Shown here: positions 57,970-64,000 of the stretch, one piece after another | Numbering within the stretch: the first letter of the stretch is position 1 | Layout: each line of letters opens with the position of its first letter | Source: Oscillospiraceae bacterium | GTDB taxonomy: Bacteria > Bacillota > Clostridia > Oscillospirales > Oscillospiraceae | DNA: 64,000 nt | NCBI GenBank assembly: GCA_015068035.1 | Contig: SVLI01000005.1 | Coordinates: forward strand, 94,952-158,951 | Reading direction: 5' to 3' | Notes under the pieces: model-generated | Told to the model about the DNA's origin: nothing | The model's database searches: none | Seen by the model: the letters and a program-made list of their open reading frames with translations, nothing else | Position numbers and translations under genes: made by a program

Positions 57970-59061
57970 TTACTTCTTGAGCTGCTCGATCATCTCGGGC
58001 ACGATCTTGAACAGGTCGCCGACGATGCCGTAGTTTGCAATCTCAAAGATGGGCGCGTCGCCGTTCTGGTTGACGGCGATGATGCACTCGGAGTCCTGCA
58101 TGCCGGACTTGTGCTGAATGGCGCCCGAGATGCCCAGCGCGATGTAGATCTTCGGGCGGACGGTCTTGCCGGTCTGGCCAACCTGGTGGCTTGCGTCGAG
58201 CCAGCCCGCGTCCACAACAGCGCGGGAAGCGCCGACCACGCCGCCCAGCGCGTCAGCAAGCTGCTGCGCGAGCTCGATGCCGGTCTTCACGTCCTTGCTG
58301 ATGCCGAAGCCCACGCAGACAACCACTTCCGCGCCGATCAGATCGACGGCGGACTTGGCCTCTTTGACAACTTCCAGCACCTTGGTCTTCAGGTCGCTCT
58401 CGCTGAGCGTAACGGGGCAAAGCTCGACCTTGCAGGCATCCGCCTTGGCCTGATCGAAGGGGGCGCACTGCATAACGCCCGGGCGGACGGTGGACATCTG
58501 CGGACGGAAGCGGGGGCAGATGATGGTGGCCATCAGGTGGCCGCCGAAAGCGGGACGGGTCATCTTCAGACCCTTGTCGCTCATGTCCCACTGCATCTTG
58601 TCCACATCCATGGTGGAGGTGGTCTTCAGGAAGTCCTTATACTTCTCCACGTCCACGTCCAGATGCGTGCAGTCAGCCGTCAGGCCGGTGTGCAGACGCG
58701 CGGCGCAGCGGGGGCCGAGGTCACGGCCGATGTTGGTCGCGCCGATGAGCACGACCTCCGGCTTGTGCTCCATAACCATGTCGCACAGAACCTTGGCATA
58801 CGCGTCGGTGGTATATTCCTTCAGCAGCGGATCCTCGCAAACGAGCACGCGATCGGCGCCGTAGCCGCCGAAAGCGGGGGCCAGATCCTTCACATTGTCG
58901 CCCAGCAGGAGGCCGCACAGCTCCACGCCCAGGTCGTCGGCCAGCTTGCGTCCCTCGGAGAGCAGCTCGTAAGCAGTGGGGTTAACCTCGCCGCCTCTCT
59001 GCTCGCAGAAGACCCAAACGCCGTGGAAATCGGCGGGATTCGTATTCTCAAATTTCACCAC
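57970..59061 (-). CDS. etfA: Electron transfer flavoprotein alpha subunit
   Basis: 363 residues, tandem GTG start at 59061 (AGGAGGG upstream). The C-terminal FAD domain carries SRAVVDAGWLDASHQVGQTG, KTVRPKIYIALGISGAIQH and a final NQNGDAPIFEIANYGIVGD. With EtfB it receives electrons for the acyl-CoA dehydrogenase. Last gene of CoA-transferase, acyl-CoA dehydrogenase, etfB, etfA. Confidence 0.95.
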   Translation of the reverse strand: MVKFENTNPADFHGVWVFCEQRGGEVNPTAYELLSEGRKLADDLGVELCGLLLGDNVKDLAPAFGGYGADRVLVCEDPLLKEYTTDAYAKVLCDMVMEHKPEVVLIGATNIGRDLGPRCAARLHTGLTADCTHLDVDVEKYKDFLKTTSTMDVDKMQWDMSDKGLKMTRPAFGGHLMATIICPRFRPQMSTVRPGVMQCAPFDQAKADACKVELCPVTLSESDLKTKVLEVVKEAKSAVDLIGAEVVVCVGFGISKDVKTGIELAQQLADALGGVVGASRAVVDAGWLDASHQVGQTGKTVRPKIYIALGISGAIQHKSGMQDSECIIAVNQNGDAPIFEIANYGIVGDLFKIVPEMIEQLKK

Positions 59062-59074
59062 TTCAATGCCCTCC

Positions 59075-59878
59075 TCAAATGATGTGTTTTTCCGTCAGCG
59101 CTGCAAAGAGCTTCTCGACGGATTCCGCGGGGCTGCCATCCAGAATCACGCCGGCGCCCTTGAGCGGAGGCGAGAAGGACTTGTACACGTTGGTGGGGGA
59201 GCCCTTCAGACCGATGGTGTCCAGCTCGATCAGCGGCTCGTCCTTGAGTTCGTTGTAATCGAAAACCTGGTAGGGCTTGGAGAAGCTCTCCAGAATGCCC
59301 TTAACGGTCATGTAGCGGGGAACGTTGAGCTCCTTGATGCAGGTGACGAGGCAGGGCAGGGAGGTCTCAATGGTCATGTAGCCGTCCTCGAGCTGGCGGC
59401 GGACGATGAGCTTGCCGTCCTCCAGCTTCAGATCGATGGCATAGGTGACCTGCGGCAGATCCAGCTTCTCCGCGATCTGCGGGCCGACCTGCGCGGTGTC
59501 ACCGTCAATGGCCTGACGGCCGCAGAAGATGATGTCATCCTCGTCCAGACCGATGTGGGCGATGGCCGCGGCGATGATCTGGGAGGTGGCAAAGGTGTCG
59601 CTTCCGCCAAACTCACGGCCGGAGACGAGAACGGCCTCGTCGCAGCCCATGGCCAGCAGCTCACGCAGCATGCCCTCGGCGGGCGCGGGACCCATGGAAA
59701 CCACGATGACCTTCGCTTCCGGATTCTGATCCTTCAGCGCGAGCGCGGCCTCAACCGCATTCAGGTCGTCGGGGTTGGTGATGGTGGCCATGCGGGAACG
59801 GTCCATCGTGCCGTCTGCCTTGACCGCCACAACGCCGGAGGTATCCGGCACCTGCTTAACGCAAACAATAAACTTCAT
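59075..59878 (-). CDS. etfB: Electron transfer flavoprotein beta subunit
   Basis: 267 residues. Starts KFIVCVKQVPDTSGVVAVKA and has NPDDLNAVEAALALKD and the FCGRQAIDGDTAQVGPQIAE nucleotide/flavin block. Clostridial EtfB proteins carry a second FAD and can bifurcate electrons from NADH; whether this one does is not told from sequence by eye. ATG with AAGGAGGAAG upstream. Confidence 0.95.
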   Translation of the reverse strand: MKFIVCVKQVPDTSGVVAVKADGTMDRSRMATITNPDDLNAVEAALALKDQNPEAKVIVVSMGPAPAEGMLRELLAMGCDEAVLVSGREFGGSDTFATSQIIAAAIAHIGLDEDDIIFCGRQAIDGDTAQVGPQIAEKLDLPQVTYAIDLKLEDGKLIVRRQLEDGYMTIETSLPCLVTCIKELNVPRYMTVKGILESFSKPYQVFDYNELKDEPLIELDTIGLKGSPTNVYKSFSPPLKGAGVILDGSPAESVEKLFAALTEKHII

Positions 59879-59892
59879 TATCAGCTTCCTCC

Positions 59893-61035
59893 TTATCTGA
59901 GCAGATTGCCCGAAATGACCATCTGCTGGACCTGGGAAGTGCCCTCGTAGATGCTGGCGATGCGGGCGTCACGGTAGAAGCGCTCCACCTTGTAGTCCTT
60001 GATGTAGCCGTAGCCGCCGTGAATCTGCACGGCCTTGTAGGCCACGCGGTTGCACATCTCAGCGGCGTAGAGCTTGCTCATGGCGCAGAGCTTGTTGGTT
60101 TCGGGATCGCCGGCATCCATGCGCACGGCGGTGGAGTAAACGAGCTGACGCGCGGCCTCGATCTCCGTGGCCATGTCGGCGAGCATGAAGCTGATGGCCT
60201 GGAACTTGGCGATGGGCTGGCCGAACTGCTTGCGCTCCTTGGCGTACTTGACGGACTCGTCAAGGCAGCCCTGCGCCATGCCGACGGCCTGCGCCGCCAT
60301 GCCGAGACGGCCGCCGTCCAGCGTCTTCATCGCGGTGGAGAAGCCCTTGTGAAGCGGTCCGAGCAGCTCGCTCTTATGTACGCGCACATCTTCCATGATG
60401 ATGTCGCTGGTGGGATAGCCCACGATGCCCATCTTCTTTTCGGGCTTGCCGCAGGTGACGCCGGGCAGCTTCATGTCCACAATGAACATGGAGATGCCGC
60501 GGGAGCCACGCTGGGTCGGATCGGTCTTGGCGTAGATGACCGCATAGTCGGCAAAAGGCGCGCCGGAGATGAAGGTCTTGCGGCCGTTGAGAACGTAGTA
60601 GTCGCCATCCTGCACGGCGGTGGTGAGCGTGCCGCCCGCGTCGGAGCCGGCCTCCGGCTCGGTCAGCGCGAAGACAAGGATCTTCTCGCCCTTGGCAACG
60701 GGGGTCACGTACTTCTGCTTCTGCTCCTCGGTGCCGCAGTAGAGCAGCGGGCCTGCGCCCAGAGAGTTGGAGGTGTTGGCATAGATGGACAGAACCGGGG
60801 ATACGCGCGCGAACTCTTCGATCATCAGCGCGTAAGCCAGAGAATCCGCACCCTGACCGCCGTACTTCACCGGGATTTTCACGCCCATGAAGCCGTACTT
60901 GGCCATCTTGTTGTGGATGTCCCAGTCAAACTCTTCGGTCTCTTCCAGTCTGTCAAGCAGCTCGTCGGTGAACTCGGTTTCCGCAAACTGCCGGTAGAGC
61001 TTTTGCATCATCTGATGCTGCTGAGATAAAATCAT
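59893..61035 (-). CDS. Acyl-CoA dehydrogenase (Bcd-like, likely reductive)
   Basis: 380 residues. Family blocks: [34 protein letters not shown], the [16 protein letters not shown] helix and the C-terminal [15 protein letters not shown], whose Glu is the usual catalytic base. In this operon with EtfBA it most likely reduces an enoyl-CoA rather than oxidising an acyl-CoA. The substrate could be crotonyl-, acryloyl- or an aryl-enoyl-CoA; not decidable. No thiolase, crotonase or 3-hydroxyacyl-CoA dehydrogenase is next to it. Confidence 0.93.
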   Translation of the reverse strand: MILSQQHQMMQKLYRQFAETEFTDELLDRLEETEEFDWDIHNKMAKYGFMGVKIPVKYGGQGADSLAYALMIEEFARVSPVLSIYANTSNSLGAGPLLYCGTEEQKQKYVTPVAKGEKILVFALTEPEAGSDAGGTLTTAVQDGDYYVLNGRKTFISGAPFADYAVIYAKTDPTQRGSRGISMFIVDMKLPGVTCGKPEKKMGIVGYPTSDIIMEDVRVHKSELLGPLHKGFSTAMKTLDGGRLGMAAQAVGMAQGCLDESVKYAKERKQFGQPIAKFQAISFMLADMATEIEAARQLVYSTAVRMDAGDPETNKLCAMSKLYAAEMCNRVAYKAVQIHGGYGYIKDYKVERFYRDARIASIYEGTSQVQQMVISGNLLR

Positions 61036-61050
61036 AGTGATAATCCCGCC

Positions 61051-62682
61051 TTATCTTTCAAAATATTTACCCAGACCGCCCCACTGCTCGCAGAACATGC
61101 CGGGATCCATCGTTTTCAGATCCTCCGCGACAGCGGGCACGAAGTCCATCTGCGCAAGGATGTCTTTTTCCAGGTCAATGCCCGGAGCAATCTCAATGAT
61201 CGTCATTTTTCCGTCAATGGGCTTCATAACGCAGCGCTCGGTGACATAGAGCACGTCCTGATCCGGACGGATCTGCTTTCCGGCGAAGGTGATCTGCTCA
61301 ACGGACTTGAGCAGCTTGCGCACCTTGCCCTCCTGCACGATGGTGAGCTTGCCGTCACCGATCTGCAGCTTGGCCTTGCCCATGAAGGTGCCGCAGAAAA
61401 CGACCTTGGGCGTGGCGCTGGTGATGTCGATAAAGCCGCCGGGGCCGGTCAGACGCGGGCCGAACTTGGAGACGTTGACGTTGCCGTCCTCGTCGCACTC
61501 ACCCATGCCAAGGCAGGTCATGTTCAGGCCGCCGCCGGTGATGATGTCAAAGGAGTTGCTCTGCTCCACAACCGCTTCGGGGTTGTAGCTCGAGCCGAAG
61601 TTCGGCAGGGCGCAGGGCACGCCGCCGATCATGCCGCTCTCGCAGCACATGGTAACGCGGTCTATGTAGCCCTCTTCTGCCAGAATGCTGCCGACGTCGG
61701 CACTCATGCCAACGCCGAGGTTGAGCACGTAACCCTCCTGCACCTCCGCTGCGCAGCGCCGGGCAATGACCTTGCGCTCGGAAAGCGGGATGGCGGGGAT
61801 GGCGCCCATCGGGCGGCGGATCTGGCCGGAAAACGCGGGCTCGAAATAGCGGCCCTCGGTCTGCCAGCAGGACATGGGATCCTGCGCTTCGACCACGTAG
61901 TCCACCAGAATGCCGGGGATCTTAACGTCCTTCGGCGGAATGGTGTCGTTCTTCGTGAGGTACTGCACCTGCACGATGACGATGCCGCCGCTGTTGTGCG
62001 CCGCGGCTGCAACGGCGAGACCTTCGTTGAGGATGCCCTCGTTCATGAAGGAGATGTTGCCGTTTTCGTCCGCGATGGTGCCGCGCAGCAGCGCGACCTG
62101 CAGCGGGAAGGATTTGTAGTAGAGATATTCTTCGCCGTCAAACTCCACCAGCTCGGCGACGTTGCCCTCGGTGCACTGGTTCATGCGGCCGCCTTCCATG
62201 CGCGGGTCGACGAAGGTGCCGAGACCGACCTTGCTCAGCAGGCCGGGACGGCCCGCGGCGATCTCACGCCAGATGCTCACGGCAATACCCTGCGGCAGAC
62301 ACCAGCTCTGCAGCTGGTTGTTCGCGGCCAGGTCGCGCAGCGCAAAGGCGCTGCCCACATGCGCGCCGTACCACTTGGTCACAAGACCCGGTCCGGCTTC
62401 GCCCAGACGGGAAAGACCGCGGGAACCCGCTTCCTTAACGTCCAGCGGCGTCTCACGCTTGGTCAGATCCCAGCCGTCGTATTCGTTGCCAACGCCCCAG
62501 TCACCCATGGCGCTGCCCTGATGCAGCTCCAGATTGCAGGGATGGCCCGTGGCCTTAAAACGGTCCCGGATCGCGCAGACAACTTCCTCCGGGAAACCGG
62601 AAAGGCCCATACCGGCCACGCCGATTGTGGCGCCGTCCGGTATCAGCTCGGCAGCCTCGGCCGCCGTAATGAATTTTGCCAT
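61051..62682 (-). CDS. Family I acyl-CoA:carboxylate CoA-transferase (fused alpha-beta)
   Basis: 543 residues, both CoA-transferase domains in one chain like propionate CoA-transferase and YdiF. The first half has DGATIGVAGMGLSGFPEE. The second half carries the catalytic Glu in TMCCESGMIGG followed by the GGGLNMTCLG block. It would activate a carboxylate by taking CoA from another thioester, supplying the enoyl- or acyl-CoA to the dehydrogenase. First gene of the operon; GAGGAGG upstream of its ATG. Confidence 0.93.
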   Translation of the reverse strand: MAKFITAAEAAELIPDGATIGVAGMGLSGFPEEVVCAIRDRFKATGHPCNLELHQGSAMGDWGVGNEYDGWDLTKRETPLDVKEAGSRGLSRLGEAGPGLVTKWYGAHVGSAFALRDLAANNQLQSWCLPQGIAVSIWREIAAGRPGLLSKVGLGTFVDPRMEGGRMNQCTEGNVAELVEFDGEEYLYYKSFPLQVALLRGTIADENGNISFMNEGILNEGLAVAAAAHNSGGIVIVQVQYLTKNDTIPPKDVKIPGILVDYVVEAQDPMSCWQTEGRYFEPAFSGQIRRPMGAIPAIPLSERKVIARRCAAEVQEGYVLNLGVGMSADVGSILAEEGYIDRVTMCCESGMIGGVPCALPNFGSSYNPEAVVEQSNSFDIITGGGLNMTCLGMGECDEDGNVNVSKFGPRLTGPGGFIDITSATPKVVFCGTFMGKAKLQIGDGKLTIVQEGKVRKLLKSVEQITFAGKQIRPDQDVLYVTERCVMKPIDGKMTIIEIAPGIDLEKDILAQMDFVPAVAEDLKTMDPGMFCEQWGGLGKYFER

Positions 62683-62777
62683 AGAATAATAAACCTCCTC
62701 GGCAATAGATTGCGAGTATTCATACTTATACGTATATTACTATCGCACATTTTGCTTCGTATTGCAAGAACTTTGCG

Positions 62778-62823
62778 AAAAAAGCGCGGAGAAGACAGAG
62801 TTTTCCACTTCTCTGTCTTCTCC
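62778..62823 (-). terminator. Terminator of the GNAT gene
   Basis: 13-bp perfect stem GGAGAAGACAGAG / CTCTGTCTTCTCC with a ten-base loop; T6 follows shortly on the minus strand (62778-62783). Confidence 0.88.
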
Positions 62824-62855
62824 GCTTCGGACTTAAAGCATATTTGCCGCGCGCA

Positions 62856-63623
62856 TCAGGTGTTCATCCCGTCCACGAAGGCGCTGCTTCTTGCCGTGAG
62901 CTCCACCCAGGCGGGGCGGAAGCCGCAGCGGATGGCGTTTCGAACGGAGGGGATGTTTGACCACGCAGCGCAATAAAACGGTACTTTGCCGAGCTTGAAG
63001 GTTTCAATCGCCAGCCGGCTTGTCAGCGCGGAGGCGATGCCCTTTTTGCGGTATTCCGGCAGGACGTCCACGCCGATCTGATACATCTCTTCACAGTCGG
63101 CAGAGCAGCCGGCGAGGCCGACGAGCCTCTCTCCGTCATAGGCGCCGACGGCCAGCATGTCCAGAAGCTTTCGCTTTTCGCAAAGCGCGTTTGACCACTG
63201 CTCGGTGTAATAGGGCGCGAACTGCTCAGGTGTCAGCACGCGCAGCGTGTAATCGCATTGCAGCTCCCGCAGCGCGTTGACATCGGGCAGAAAATACTCC
63301 GCCATAAAACAGACCTTGTATTGCAGCGGCGCGAGCTTTTCGTTGAGCGCAATCGCGTGGGGCGCTTCAAAACAATGCGCCGTTTCGTATTTGCCGATGT
63401 ACCACGCGGCGATTTCCTCCATCTCGGGGCTGACCTGCGCGACGATGTTGCTGCCGTAAGACACGAGGTCAAACGCAAAGGGCAGGCTGAGGTAAGCGCG
63501 CGCCTTTTCGTGCTTCTGCGAGAGAACGATTCTGTTTTCGCCGGACAAAAAATCCTCCGGGCTGCAGTTGCAGTCATAGGCTGACTGCTGCAGGGCAATT
63601 TGCAAGATCTCTTTGTTCGTCAT
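62856..63623 (-). CDS. GNAT family N-acetyltransferase
   Basis: 255 residues from the ATG at 63623 (GGAGCGAG upstream); an in-frame TTG at 63644 is less likely. The GNAT acetyl-CoA motif is in the C-terminal third: YQIGVDVLPEYRKKGIASAL then TSRLAIETFKLG and YCAAWSNIPSVRNAIRCGFR. The N-terminal ~120 residues are a separate, unassigned domain. Substrate unknown. Confidence 0.85.
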   Translation of the reverse strand: MTNKEILQIALQQSAYDCNCSPEDFLSGENRIVLSQKHEKARAYLSLPFAFDLVSYGSNIVAQVSPEMEEIAAWYIGKYETAHCFEAPHAIALNEKLAPLQYKVCFMAEYFLPDVNALRELQCDYTLRVLTPEQFAPYYTEQWSNALCEKRKLLDMLAVGAYDGERLVGLAGCSADCEEMYQIGVDVLPEYRKKGIASALTSRLAIETFKLGKVPFYCAAWSNIPSVRNAIRCGFRPAWVELTARSSAFVDGMNT

Positions 63624-63687
63624 GGGGTGCTCGCTCCAATCCAATGTTTGCTGTCCTTTAATTAAACGGCCTTTCCCGAAGTCCCGC

Positions 63688-64000
63688 TTAAGTGGCCTTC
63701 ATAATCACCTTGAGGCGGTTTGCCAGCTGATCGCCCTTGAGTTCTTCCAGATCGATCACGGCGATGTCAAGCTGCGCTGCGCGGTGGCGCGCGGCGGCGT
63801 TGCAGCGCTCCGTGGAGACGATGGCGGCTTTCGCGCCTTTTCCGCCGAAGCGGTCCCGCAGGATCGCCAGCTCGTTGAGCGCCTCCGTTTGAATCTCGCT
63901 GGTTTTGCAGCTGAGAAACAGCGAAATCACGCCGCGCGCAGCCATAACGTCAATTTCGTTGGAAACCTGGCTGCTGTCATCCCAGCGGACAACCGCGCTG
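63688..64000 (-). CDS. DUF1887 (Card1/Can2-like) nuclease domain protein, truncated by window edge
   Basis: Only the C-terminal ~103 residues are seen, and the frame stays open to the window end. The segment SNEIDVMAARGVISLFLSCK shows the D and x-C-K elements of a PD-(D/E)xK-type nuclease site, followed by EALNELAILRDRFGGKGAKA and IAVIDLEELKGDQLANRLK, which match the DUF1887 family. That family includes the Card1/Can2 nucleases activated by cyclic oligoadenylates, and many standalone members. The sensory CARF half, if present, lies beyond the window. Confidence 0.75.
   Translation of the reverse strand, partial: SAVVRWDDSSQVSNEIDVMAARGVISLFLSCKTSEIQTEALNELAILRDRFGGKGAKAAIVSTERCNAAARHRAAQLDIAVIDLEELKGDQLANRLKVIMKAT

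Overview
The window is a 64 kb piece of a GC-rich (roughly 60%) chromosome from an anaerobic, endospore-forming member of the Bacillota, most likely class Clostridia and in the style of the Oscillospiraceae. The signs are an incomplete spoIIIA sporulation operon, a ctsR-mcsA-clpC heat-shock operon, glycyl-radical and Etf/acyl-CoA dehydrogenase fermentation genes, ferredoxins, strong AGGAGG ribosome binding sites, and many TTGACA-N17-TATAAT promoters. No rRNA, CRISPR array, integrase or transposase was seen. Genus-level assignment is inference only.

Positions 1-16 kb look like an accessory catabolic region: a truncated B12-type radical SAM protein, an FAD oxidoreductase, a DegV lipid-binding protein, a membrane-anchored HTH regulator, an esterase-bicupin pair, two tandem (alpha/alpha)6 glycosidase paralogues, a MoaF-like protein, a UroD/MtaA-like methyltransferase-fold protein and a GH3 enzyme with permuted domain order. 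Together they suggest handling of plant or aromatic glycosides, esters and methoxyl groups, but no substrate can be read from the sequence.

Positions 15.8-20.9 kb hold the most interesting system. A consensus promoter drives a structured leader of about 250 nt ending in an intrinsic terminator. It is followed by a FecBCD-type metal or cofactor ABC importer (permease, ATPase, lipoprotein), a SAM methyltransferase with its own promoter inside an inverted repeat, and a THEP1-type NTPase fused to a Nudix hydrolase. The arrangement looks like a riboswitch-controlled uptake and modification operon of unassigned ligand.

Positions 21-28 kb hold a ZIP metal transporter, a DUF4314 gene, a BlaI/BlaR1-type pair with an unusual sensor domain and visible operators, two tRNA-Ser genes, an AbrB-regulated ABC exporter and a secreted Ig-like protein. 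Positions 28-36.8 kb hold TrkA/TrkH potassium uptake, a DUF362 ferredoxin-like protein, an Old Yellow Enzyme-type reductase, a 55-residue membrane protein, tRNA-Arg, a MutT-like protein and an APH-like kinase.

Positions 36.8-54 kb are mainly housekeeping: clpC-mcsA-ctsR (mcsB absent), a ferredoxin, trmN6-rsmI-AAG, tyrS, a C_GCAxxG protein, recN, a PQQ-like propeller lipid- or membrane-anchored protein, spoIIIAC to spoIIIAH (AA and AB absent here) and mutY. Positions 54-63 kb hold a glycyl radical enzyme with its activase and a CoA-transferase/acyl-CoA dehydrogenase/EtfBA operon, likely for CoA-dependent reduction of an enoate. The right edge has a GNAT acetyltransferase and a truncated DUF1887 (Card1-like) nuclease domain.
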